Below the pieces are notes generated by a model, which was given only the letters and a program-made list of their open reading frames with translations, was not told where the DNA came from and ran no database searches. Below, one piece after another: positions 32,996 to 41,248 of a stretch of 64,000 bases of DNA. This DNA comes from Flavobacteriales bacterium. Its GTDB lineage: Bacteria; Bacteroidota; Bacteroidia; Flavobacteriales_G; Salibacteraceae. The DNA lies in assembly GCA_013204105.1 (NCBI GenBank), contig JABMOM010000020.1:124001-188000 (forward strand). The letters are read 5' to 3'. Both the position numbers and the translations under genes were made by a program. Numbering within the stretch: the first letter of the stretch is position 1; the number at the start of each line of letters is the position of its first letter.

Positions 32996-35900
32996 TCACT
33001 GTGTGGCTTCTTGAATGTTCCGAATGTTGTCCGAGTACAGTCGTTCAATCAGCACACGACGTGGGTCTATGGCTGCTTTGATGGGAAGGCTGTCCGAAAC
33101 TAACGTGAATGTCATATTAGGTTGGTCGATTTTTACCCTGCGTTCCGCCATCAATTGTTTTTCGTCCTCATCGGCAAAAAGTCCAATGTAGACCCAATCG
33201 TTCGGGTCGTGGCTTTCTTCGTTGCCCAGCGAATCTCCTTTGATCTTTTGCGCATACACGTCCATGGTCACTTCATATTTACCATCGTCACGTATGATGT
33301 AAGAAGCGGCTTCCAATCGGTGGTCGTACAAAGTGATCTCTTTAAACCAATCGTCGATCAGGTATGACAAACTATCTGGCACACGCTTTTCAAGATGTTC
33401 GAGAAAATCAAGTGACGTGGGATAGGGAGGTCCCTGATAAGCCCAGTCCATGAGAAAGTCGTGCATCACCGCATTTACTGAATCCTCCCCAACGTAATCT
33501 TGAAGCGCGTAAAGAATTACGCTTCCTTTTCCGTAGTGGATATGTGTTTGATTCTCCACTTTGTACAAGGGTCTTTCCACATCGCTTTCTCTGCTTCTTC
33601 CTTTGAGATAGCGCTCATGGTCGTATCGCAAGAATTCACGCATTTCCATGGGAGTAGAAATCTGCTTCATGACCATAAGTGAGGAGTATTCGGCGAAACT
33701 CTCGGTGAGCATGGTGCCTCCTTGAACCATTGCAGACATTTCTTGATGCGCCCACCATTGATGGGCCATTTCATGCGCCACTACGGCATCCACGATGTTA
33801 TTATCGTCATCATCTCTTAGATCCGCTATGAATCCGATGGCTTCTGAATAGGGCATCGTACCAGGAAAGGCCTGAGCGAACGACTGATACCTTGGAAACT
33901 CGATGATGCGAGCTTGGTTGTGAAAGTATGGACCAAAGTGCTCGGTGTAATATTCGAGCGAACGCTCAACGGCATCCAGCATCCTCTCCACGTTTTCAGG
34001 ATGGTCTTGGTCGTAATATACCTCGATGTCGACGCCTTTCCATTCTTTTCGCTTGATCTCGTACTGAGCTGACATGAACGAGTAGAAATTAAGCGAAGGG
34101 CGATCTACAACGTAGTGGTAGTAATTCCGTCCATCTTCATTCCATTTCTTCTTCAAACTTCCCGGAGCGATAGCTACCTGATCTCCAGAAGTGGAGATGA
34201 TTGTTTCGACTTCTACCCAATCGGAAGTGCCTTCGGTTAGGTAGTTCTTTTCACAAGGCACGCCGCAAGGATTCGTCAACTTAGGCATTCGAACTTTGGC
34301 AGGGAGTCCGAGGGATTTTCGGTCATTCTTATCGCTGATCTCGAATCGCTCGGAATAACCAATCGTAGGCATGAAGTCAGCATTATTGATGAAGGTGCCA
34401 TTCGTAGCTACGTTCAGTTTGCTCACCTCATTCTCGAAGCCTTCGGTGATGTATGAAGCTTCAATTTGTGCTACAATCTCTACCCCCGGGAGTAGGGGCT
34501 TGTCTAGGGTATACTTTCGATAGATTTTATCTCCGTCCTCAAATGTGAGTGCAGCACCGGGGAGATGGATGACCTGATTCCAATTCTCATCAACTGTGAA
34601 GTGAATTTCACGGATGGGAGAATCAGTAGTGTTCTTTAAGGTGGCCTCAGCCTTGATTAAAATATTCCGTTCAGCGGGAAAGATGTCGATTTGATAATTC
34701 ACAGCCGTGTATTTCGGCGTGGGCATATCCTGGAATTCCTTAAACGATTCTTCGTACCGCACTTGAATCGCTTCCATCTCTTCGGATGTGAGGTAAGAAT
34801 TCAGCGAATGGGTATTGTAATAAATAAATCCTGCGGTCAAAATCCAGATGGCGCTGAGTGTATAAAACACTGCACCTGATTTACTCCTTAAATGCTGCTT
34901 TGCAAGTACCCATCGTTCTGATAGTCGACTCACTTTTCCTCTGGACCACAAGAACGCAGACATGTAGAGAAGCATGGATCCAAACAGGAGCCAATACCAA
35001 GAGAACCAAGCAGTGGCAACCATGGCATCGCCAAATCCATTCATGTCTGAATAGGTCAGTCTAGGCTGTCCACCAATGTCGATGAGATTCGTCTCTACAT
35101 CAAAGATGAGCAAGAGAACATCCAACATGAAAATGAGTAGGATGGATGCGAAATAGGCGATGTAACGCTGATTGATCAGGACTTGTAAGAAGATTAATAC
35201 CATACTCCACACGATATAGCCTGGAAGACGATCGATCAGAAGGTGGCCAAAGTAGACAGTCGGCTCTATGCGGAAATAGCCATTGAGCACTTGGTAACCC
35301 ATGCCTAAGAGAATCATGAATACATCGATTGCAGTAGCCGCTGCTACTAGGGCAATCAACTTCCCAAAGAGGGCTCCAAAGCTATTGTGTGGTGTGGCGT
35401 CAACCACTTCGTTGATGTGATGCATGCGGTCGCGCCAAATCAGTTCTCCACTGAAAAAGACCAGGATGATCAAAATGAACAAACTCGATGCTTCTTGAAT
35501 GGCATCGTTCATTTTGTAAGTGACCGGATAGCTCTGTAAGCCAAAAGCTTCAAAACCTTGGAAAAGATCAACCAAATAGAGGAGGAGGCTGAAGAAGAAA
35601 AGTATCTTAAACGTCGGGTTCTTGACGATGCTTCTGAAGGCAGATAGAAAGAAGCTCCACAAGTGCATGCGTCGGGTCGTGAAGGTGAACAATTGCTGAA
35701 CCATAGGCCGATCCGAGCTGATTGTTTTCAATTCTGCATCCTCACTTTCTTTTCGCACCGCTTTGTTTTTCTGCTGAAATGAAAATCTCCAGAGAGAGCC
35801 TAAAAGCACTAGGGCACCAATTCCAATCCACAGCAAACGGTTCCAAAGCATCATTCCTTGCAACGAGAGAATTTCTGCATTGCGTTGAGCAGGAGTGAAG

Positions 35901-36577
35901 TACTTCGTTTCAATCGCATAGGTGCGAATTCCGAAGGCATCCAGCATTGAAGCAATGGTCTCATTGTCTAGGCCGGAGGTGAGCGTCCCAGACAGAATGT
36001 ACAATACAATGATGCCCATGGTCCCGGTGAAGGAAATGATCGTGTTCTTCCACTTAGTGGCGATCGCGAAAATGACCGCTCCTGCAAAGAACATGTTCGG
36101 CATTACCACAAAGAAGTAGGTGTTGATGAAGGCTTGATATGGTATAGCACCTAAGCGGTCCGGCTCGAGCCAACCTGCTGGTACCGCGATCCAGGATGCG
36201 AGTGTAAATCCGAGGTATATTCCAGTAATCGGAACCGTGGAAAGCATGAAGGCTCCAAGGAATCGCCCCATGAAGTAAGACGTTTTCTTGATTGGGGTCG
36301 AATACAAGATTTGATGAAAGTCGAATTCATGATCACGCAAGGCGGCGTTGTTGAAGAATGCAGTGGCAATCAAGAGACCAAGCAGGGATAAAATAAAGGT
36401 GTAATTGGCTAAAATATGCGGGGCGTTCTTGTGCACATTCCCGACCGTTCCACCAATGACCACATTGTCGCTGGAAACGGCACCAAACACCATGAGGGCC
36501 ATCACGAAAAAAAAGATGTAGACCATGGGCTGGCGGAAGCCACGCCTCAATTCTTGCAGGTAGAATTCTTGAAACAT
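32996..36577 (-). CDS. ABC-2 permease fused to an M1-type aminopeptidase
   Basis: This 1193-residue fusion has an N-terminal half (about 1-600) with roughly twelve membrane segments in two ABC-2-like groups. The C-terminal half is an M1 metallopeptidase-like domain facing the periplasm. The zinc motif is HEMAHQWW (His935, Glu936, His939), with the third ligand Glu959 in MLTESFAEYSS. The spacing is HExxH-x19-E, one residue longer than in classical M1 enzymes, and the GxMEN exopeptidase motif is not visible; the region before the zinc site reads MPYSEAIGFI. An ABC ATPase gene lies 10 bp upstream. The pair may couple export with peptide processing; activity is unproven. Confidence 0.92.
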   Translation of the reverse strand: MFQEFYLQELRRGFRQPMVYIFFFVMALMVFGAVSSDNVVIGGTVGNVHKNAPHILANYTFILSLLGLLIATAFFNNAALRDHEFDFHQILYSTPIKKTSYFMGRFLGAFMLSTVPITGIYLGFTLASWIAVPAGWLEPDRLGAIPYQAFINTYFFVVMPNMFFAGAVIFAIATKWKNTIISFTGTMGIIVLYILSGTLTSGLDNETIASMLDAFGIRTYAIETKYFTPAQRNAEILSLQGMMLWNRLLWIGIGALVLLGSLWRFSFQQKNKAVRKESEDAELKTISSDRPMVQQLFTFTTRRMHLWSFFLSAFRSIVKNPTFKILFFFSLLLYLVDLFQGFEAFGLQSYPVTYKMNDAIQEASSLFILIILVFFSGELIWRDRMHHINEVVDATPHNSFGALFGKLIALVAAATAIDVFMILLGMGYQVLNGYFRIEPTVYFGHLLIDRLPGYIVWSMVLIFLQVLINQRYIAYFASILLIFMLDVLLLIFDVETNLIDIGGQPRLTYSDMNGFGDAMVATAWFSWYWLLFGSMLLYMSAFLWSRGKVSRLSERWVLAKQHLRSKSGAVFYTLSAIWILTAGFIYYNTHSLNSYLTSEEMEAIQVRYEESFKEFQDMPTPKYTAVNYQIDIFPAERNILIKAEATLKNTTDSPIREIHFTVDENWNQVIHLPGAALTFEDGDKIYRKYTLDKPLLPGVEIVAQIEASYITEGFENEVSKLNVATNGTFINNADFMPTIGYSERFEISDKNDRKSLGLPAKVRMPKLTNPCGVPCEKNYLTEGTSDWVEVETIISTSGDQVAIAPGSLKKKWNEDGRNYYHYVVDRPSLNFYSFMSAQYEIKRKEWKGVDIEVYYDQDHPENVERMLDAVERSLEYYTEHFGPYFHNQARIIEFPRYQSFAQAFPGTMPYSEAIGFIADLRDDDDNNIVDAVVAHEMAHQWWAHQEMSAMVQGGTMLTESFAEYSSLMVMKQISTPMEMREFLRYDHERYLKGRSRESDVERPLYKVENQTHIHYGKGSVILYALQDYVGEDSVNAVMHDFLMDWAYQGPPYPTSLDFLEHLEKRVPDSLSYLIDDWFKEITLYDHRLEAASYIIRDDGKYEVTMDVYAQKIKGDSLGNEESHDPNDWVYIGLFADEDEKQLMAERRVKIDQPNMTFTLVSDSLPIKAAIDPRRVLIERLYSDNIRNIQEATQ

Positions 36578-36587
36578 AGGTTGTGGC

Positions 36588-37469
36588 TTAAGCGGTTGCT
36601 GTGGCTTGTGTCTTGGTGAAGAATACGTCTTCGAGGTTCGGTTTCACTTGTTCGAATTCAGTCGCGGGTTGCGTTTCGCTAAGCACGTGGATCTGAGGCT
36701 TTCCGGCTACCATTTTATCAGAAATGACCGAATAGCTGCTTTTGTAACGATCCATTTGATCACGTTCAATCGAAGTCTGCCAAACCATTCCTTCTAAAGC
36801 TTGCAATGCATTCTGGGGAGAGCCATTGTATACAATTTTCCCTTCATTCATGATGGCCATTTCGGTGCAGAGCTCCCTCACGTCGTCGACAATGTGGGTG
36901 GAAAGGATGACAATCACCTCTTGTCCGACATCAGCCAGTAGGTTATGGAAACGATTCCGCTCCCCAGGGTCCAGTCCAGCGGTCGGCTCATCTACGATGA
37001 TAAGCTTTGGGTCGCCGATCAAAGCTTGGGCAATGCCCACCCGCTGTTTCATTCCGCCGCTAAAGCCTTTCACGTTTTTCTTACGGACGTCATACAGGTT
37101 TACTTTCTGCAGTAAGTGAGCTACCAGTTCCTTCCGTTGTCCGCGATGAGAAACCCCTTTCAAAACGGCAATGTGGTCCAACAATTGTTCGGCCGTGAAT
37201 CGAGGGTATACTCCAAATTCTTGAGGAAGGTAGCCCAGTACTTTTCTAAGCTCAGCGGGTTCTTCCACAATGTCTAACTCATCCAAAAAGACGGTGCCAC
37301 CGTCTGCCTCTTGAAGGGAGGCGATGGTGCGCATAAGCGAGGACTTACCTGCCCCATTCGGTCCGAGCAATCCAAACATACCGTTCGAAATCTCAAGTGA
37401 AACATCATCAAGTGCCTTCACGCCATTGGCGTAGGTCTTGTTCAATCCTTTGATGGAAAGTGTAGGCAT
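36588..37469 (-). CDS. ABC ATPase partner of the permease/aminopeptidase fusion
   Basis: This 293-residue ATPase has Walker A GPNGAGKSS, signature FSGGMKQRVGIAQAL and Walker B LIIVDEPTAGLDP. A C-terminal extension (about 225-293) is typical of ABC-2 exporters. It is followed after 10 bp by the permease/M1 fusion gene, so the two form one transporter. The frame extends to an ATG at 37487, but a promoter motif (37485-37492) occupies that site, so ATG 37469 (MPTLSIKGL) is the start. Confidence 0.93.
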   Translation of the reverse strand: MPTLSIKGLNKTYANGVKALDDVSLEISNGMFGLLGPNGAGKSSLMRTIASLQEADGGTVFLDELDIVEEPAELRKVLGYLPQEFGVYPRFTAEQLLDHIAVLKGVSHRGQRKELVAHLLQKVNLYDVRKKNVKGFSGGMKQRVGIAQALIGDPKLIIVDEPTAGLDPGERNRFHNLLADVGQEVIVILSTHIVDDVRELCTEMAIMNEGKIVYNGSPQNALQALEGMVWQTSIERDQMDRYKSSYSVISDKMVAGKPQIHVLSETQPATEFEQVKPNLEDVFFTKTQATATA

Positions 37470-37484
37470 ATCATAGGTTTTAAT

Positions 37485-37492
37485 CAAAGCTA
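37485..37492 (-). promoter_or_regulatory. Promoter -7 element TAGCTTTG for the ABC ATPase / aminopeptidase fusion operon
   Basis: It reads CAAAGCTA on the plus strand, a perfect TAnnTTTG match ending 15 nt before ATG 37469, and rules out the upstream in-frame ATG at 37487. Confidence 0.55.
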
Positions 37493-37628
37493 AACTATGC
37501 CGTTGGACGGGCCAAAGCAGGGATTTGTTACAAGCGGTTCGTAAAGGAATTAAAAGGAGGGATAAAACGTGTACCTACATGCATATTAGATTTTGTTCCA
37601 TATTTGCCTCCATATCAAAACAACACGT

Positions 37629-38009
37629 ATGAAAATTGCACTTTGGATTGTACAGGGATTACTCGCAGTTGCCTTTTTGATGGCAGGCTCGATGAAGATG
37701 ATGACAGCTTACGATGAGTTAGCTGTGCAAATGGCATGGGTCGGACGTTGGTCTGAACAAATGGTCATGTTGATTGGCTTGGTAGAAGTTTTAGGCGCAT
37801 TGGGATTGATCTTACCTTCAGTTTTACGCATTCAACCTAAGCTCACTCCAATAGCCGCTATGGGCTTGGTGTTGGTTATGGGCCTTGCTATCATTGATCA
37901 CCTTAGGGCAGGAGAGACTGTCGATGCTTTTGCGCCGCTGATCCTGATGGCAATGGCTTTGTTCGTTGCTTGGGGACGCTGGAGTAAGCATCCGATTCAG
38001 CCCAAATAA
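37629..38009 (+). CDS. DoxX-like family membrane protein
   Basis: This is a 126-residue membrane protein with four predicted helices. The first has IVQGLLAVAFLMAGSMKM and the second LIGLVEVLGALGLILP, the pattern of DoxX/DoxX-like proteins. The function of these small proteins is poorly known; some are tied to redox balance. It is a single gene ended by a strong terminator. A near match to the promoter element (CATATTTG) lies about 25 nt upstream. Confidence 0.85.
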   Translation: MKIALWIVQGLLAVAFLMAGSMKMMTAYDELAVQMAWVGRWSEQMVMLIGLVEVLGALGLILPSVLRIQPKLTPIAAMGLVLVMGLAIIDHLRAGETVDAFAPLILMAMALFVAWGRWSKHPIQPK

Positions 38010-38041
38010 AAAAGCCCACCTCTTTATGAGGCAGGCTTTTC
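38008..38041. terminator. Two-way intrinsic terminator between doxX-like gene and pruA-like gene
   Basis: AAAAAGCCCACCTC and GAGGCAGGCTTTT pair with one mismatch pair region and a TTTAT loop. A runs on the left and T runs on the right let it serve both convergent genes. Confidence 0.9.
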
Positions 38042-38060
38042 AAGTCATTTGAGCGAAGTC

Positions 38061-39689
38061 TTATCCTAAGAAAGGATAGCGATAGTCGGTCGGCGTAACA
38101 AAGGTCTCCTTGATCGTACGTGGGCTTACCCATCGGATCAGGTTCCATTGTGAGCCGGCCTTATCGTTCGTTCCTGAGCCACGCGCTCCACCAAACGGCT
38201 GCTGGTTCACCACAGCTCCAGTCGGCTTGTCGTTGATGTAGAAGTTGCCAGCCGCATCTGAAAGCTTTTTGCAAGCCAGGTCAATCGCATAACGATCACC
38301 AGAGAAAATACTTCCTGTCAAGGCGTACGGTGAGGTTTCGTTGAGCACGTCCATGGTCTCTACGAACTTGTCATCTTCGTATACATAGATGGTCATGACC
38401 GGCCCGAAGATCTCTTCTTCCAGGGTGCGGAAATGAGGATTAGACGTCACCACTACGGTTGGCTCAATGAAGTAACCCTTGCTGCCGTCATAGTTTCCTC
38501 CCACGATAATTTCTGCATCGCTTTGCTGCTTCACGTAATCAATGTAGCCACTGATCTTGTCAAAGGCCGGTTTATCGATTACCGCATTGACAAAATTGCT
38601 CGCGTCTCGAGGTGTTCCCATTTTGAAGGACTTCACATCTGCAATCACATTGGCCTTTACCTCAGACCACATGCTGGAAGGAATGTAGGCACGGGAAGCA
38701 GCAGAACATTTCTGTCCCTGGAATTCAAATGCACCCCTTGAAATAGCAGTGGAAACTTCTTTTCGGCCTGCGCTTGGGTGCACCATGATGAAGTCCTTTC
38801 CACCGGTTTCTCCGACAATGCGTGGATAGGAGCGGTAGTTGCTGATGTTGTTTCCAATCTCTTTCCACAAGTGCTGGAATACCGCGGTAGAACCTGTAAA
38901 ATGCAGTCCAGCGAAATCTTTGTGCTTGAATACCACATCGCCGGCAACCGGTCCTTCCACGGAGATCAGATTAATAACTCCATCGGGAAGGCCCGCAGCC
39001 TTGAACAGATCCATGACCACTTGAGCGGAATACATCTGGCTTTCAGCTGGCTTCCAGACCACGGTGTTTCCCATCATCGCAGCAGAAGCCGGAAGGTTGG
39101 CCGCGATAGAAGTGAAGTTGAAAGGTGAAATCGCAAACACGAAGCCTTCCAACGGACGGTACTCCATGCGATTCCAAATACCGGGTTGTGAGTCTGGTTG
39201 ATCACTGTAGATCTCCTGCATGTAATGTACATTGAAGCGGAAGAAGTCGATCATCTCACAAGCTGCATCAATCTCTGCCTGGAATACATTCTTAGACTGC
39301 GCCAACATGGTCGCCGCATTCATACGGTCACGAAACGGACCAGCCAAGAGCTCTGCAGCCTTCATGAAGATGCTAGCACGGTGTTCCCAAGGCAAAGCAG
39401 CCCATTTGTCTTTAGCAGCCATAGCCGCAACAATAGCCGCATTGACGTGGGATGCATCTCCGTAATTGAAGTGTCCCAAGACCTTAGCATGCTCATGCGG
39501 CGGAGACATGGGACGTTTATCATTCGTACGCACCTCTTCACCTCCGATGTACATAGGCATGTCGATAGGGGCTTGGTTGTACATTTCATCGTACGTGGCC
39601 ATCAAAGAGGCTAATTCTGAACTACCAGGAGCGAAGCTGCTCACGGGCTCATTGTCAGGATAAGGGATTTGATAAATTCCTTTTGGCAT
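38061..39689 (-). CDS. pruA: L-glutamate gamma-semialdehyde dehydrogenase (1-pyrroline-5-carboxylate dehydrogenase)
   Basis: This 542-residue aldehyde dehydrogenase oxidises glutamate semialdehyde to glutamate with NAD+, the second step of proline breakdown. The catalytic Cys328 is in FEFQGQKCSAASR and Glu294 in VGETGGKDF. The coenzyme region AISPFNFTSIAANLP and WKPAES is clear. Length and motifs fit the single-domain enzyme of mitochondria and many Bacteroidota, not the PutA fusion. Proline dehydrogenase is not in the window. It ends at a strong two-way terminator. Confidence 0.93.
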   Translation of the reverse strand: MPKGIYQIPYPDNEPVSSFAPGSSELASLMATYDEMYNQAPIDMPMYIGGEEVRTNDKRPMSPPHEHAKVLGHFNYGDASHVNAAIVAAMAAKDKWAALPWEHRASIFMKAAELLAGPFRDRMNAATMLAQSKNVFQAEIDAACEMIDFFRFNVHYMQEIYSDQPDSQPGIWNRMEYRPLEGFVFAISPFNFTSIAANLPASAAMMGNTVVWKPAESQMYSAQVVMDLFKAAGLPDGVINLISVEGPVAGDVVFKHKDFAGLHFTGSTAVFQHLWKEIGNNISNYRSYPRIVGETGGKDFIMVHPSAGRKEVSTAISRGAFEFQGQKCSAASRAYIPSSMWSEVKANVIADVKSFKMGTPRDASNFVNAVIDKPAFDKISGYIDYVKQQSDAEIIVGGNYDGSKGYFIEPTVVVTSNPHFRTLEEEIFGPVMTIYVYEDDKFVETMDVLNETSPYALTGSIFSGDRYAIDLACKKLSDAAGNFYINDKPTGAVVNQQPFGGARGSGTNDKAGSQWNLIRWVSPRTIKETFVTPTDYRYPFLG

Positions 39690-39758
39690 TGTTTGTTGAT
39701 TTATGGTTTAAAAGGCATCCTAATACGGGATGATTCCTTTTGTTGGTTTTGTGATTGC

Positions 39759-40649
39759 TTAGTTCTTAAAGTTATCCGCCAGTACGAGCTCCTTCGTACC
39801 ATGGGTCCAATTGTAGAAACCTTCGCCGGATTTAACACCGCGCTTTCCAGCTGTTACCATGTTGACGAGCAGGGGACAGGGCGCATACTTTGGATTGCCA
39901 AATCCGTCGTGCAGTACATTGAGAATGCTCAGGCATACGTCAAGTCCAATGAAGTCCGCAAGCTGAAGAGGTCCCATAGGGTGTGCCATGCCCAGTTTCA
40001 TGACCGTGTCAATCTCCTCAACGCCGGCTACGCCTTCATAAAGGGTGATGATTGCTTCGTTGATCATGGGCATGAGGATCTTGTTGGCTACAAAACCTGG
40101 ATAGTCATTTACCTCAACCGGAACCTTTTTTAAGCTCTTGCTCGTTTCCATGATGGTCTTGGTAACGGCATCTGAAGTGGCGTATCCTCGAATGATCTCT
40201 ACCAACTTCATCACGGGCACAGGATTCATGAAGTGCATTCCGATCACTTGCTCAGGTCGTGATGTCACTGCAGCAATCTTCGTAATGCTGATAGAGGATG
40301 TATTGGAAGCCAATATGCACTCTCTAGGAGCACTGGCATCGAGGTCTTTGAAGATCTTTAGTTTGAGTTCTACGTTTTCAGTAGCTGCCTCCACAACGAG
40401 TTCACGGTCGCTAACGCCCTTTGCCATGTCAGTGGTAGTGACAATGCGGCTAAGAATAGCCGTTTTCTCTTCCTCGGTGATTTGCTCCTTCTTTACCTGG
40501 CGGTCCAAGTTTTTAGCAATGGCAGCCATGCCTCGATCGAGGTTACTATCACTGATGTCGATGAGGTTTACATCGTATCCAAACTGTGCGAATACGTGGG
40601 CAATTCCATTTCCCATGGTTCCTGCTCCGATCACTGCGATTCTATTCAT
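39759..40649 (-). CDS. 3-hydroxybutyryl-CoA dehydrogenase
   Basis: This 296-residue NAD-dependent dehydrogenase interconverts 3-hydroxyacyl-CoA and 3-oxoacyl-CoA. The N-terminal Rossmann motif is IGAGTMGNG (Gly8, Gly10, Gly13). The signature GMHFMNPVPVMKLVEIIRG holds the catalytic His, and the C-terminal helical domain has GFVANKILMPMINEAI and AHPMGPLQLADFIGLD. Its size without a hydratase domain fits the short Hbd/PaaH class. It lies 69 bp upstream of the pruA-like gene on the same strand and may share its transcript. Confidence 0.93.
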   Translation of the reverse strand: MNRIAVIGAGTMGNGIAHVFAQFGYDVNLIDISDSNLDRGMAAIAKNLDRQVKKEQITEEEKTAILSRIVTTTDMAKGVSDRELVVEAATENVELKLKIFKDLDASAPRECILASNTSSISITKIAAVTSRPEQVIGMHFMNPVPVMKLVEIIRGYATSDAVTKTIMETSKSLKKVPVEVNDYPGFVANKILMPMINEAIITLYEGVAGVEEIDTVMKLGMAHPMGPLQLADFIGLDVCLSILNVLHDGFGNPKYAPCPLLVNMVTAGKRGVKSGEGFYNWTHGTKELVLADNFKN

Positions 40650-40677
40650 GACTTGCGCTTGTTTTGAATTTGCGCTG

Positions 40678-40685
40678 CAAAAGTA
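40678..40685 (-). promoter_or_regulatory. Promoter -7 element TACTTTTG for the hydroxybutyryl-CoA dehydrogenase gene
   Basis: It reads CAAAAGTA on the plus strand; this is a perfect TAnnTTTG match ending 28 nt before ATG 40649. Confidence 0.5.
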
Positions 40686-40844
40686 GTAACCTCAGTAGGG
40701 TGCGCAAGCGATAGAAGTAAAGCTTGGGTACTACCTGTTGCCAGTTTGGCGAATACGCTGGGAAGGTGGATCGTTTCTTTGGGAAAGTACTCCAAACCTT
40801 GCGCATCATTTCAACGGATATTAGAGACATAAATCCAGGAAAAC

Positions 40845-41240
40845 ATGAAACAATTCATTGCCATCATAAGCTTGTTTGTAGTCGCTACAGCCGTTAAGGC
40901 TCAACCGCAATTCACGGATCTACCTGTGCTTGCTGGAGATGATATCGTTATCACTGTACTAGAGAGCACAGATGAGTGCGGAACGAAGCCAGGCATTTTT
41001 CAACTACACGAGAATGGCTATACCAAGATCGTTGATTTGGAACCAATGACGGCATCGGAGCCAAATCTGGTGTTAAAGAGAAACTCACAGCGCGTGCTAG
41101 AGGTGATTGGCTCGATCGGTAATGACAAGATGGAAGTTCGTGATTACAGAGAATTTTGGATCGACGAATGTTCAAAGCAAAGTCAATACGTACTGCACGA
41201 AAAGCCAAGCCTCGGCTACACGGTTTCTGTCCTTCATTGA
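40845..41240 (+). CDS. Small secreted protein of unknown function, 131 aa
   Basis: A signal peptide (MKQFIAIISLFVVATAVKAQ) leads a 110-residue mature protein with two cysteines (in DECGTKPG and DECSKQSQ), possibly a disulfide. The rest looks all-beta. I do not recognise the family. It converges on a T9SS protein gene, with 8 bp between the stop codons. No promoter match is clear in the 195 bp upstream, which it shares with the divergent dehydrogenase gene. Confidence 0.65.
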   Translation: MKQFIAIISLFVVATAVKAQPQFTDLPVLAGDDIVITVLESTDECGTKPGIFQLHENGYTKIVDLEPMTASEPNLVLKRNSQRVLEVIGSIGNDKMEVRDYREFWIDECSKQSQYVLHEKPSLGYTVSVLH

Positions 41241-41248
41241 GCGGCTGC

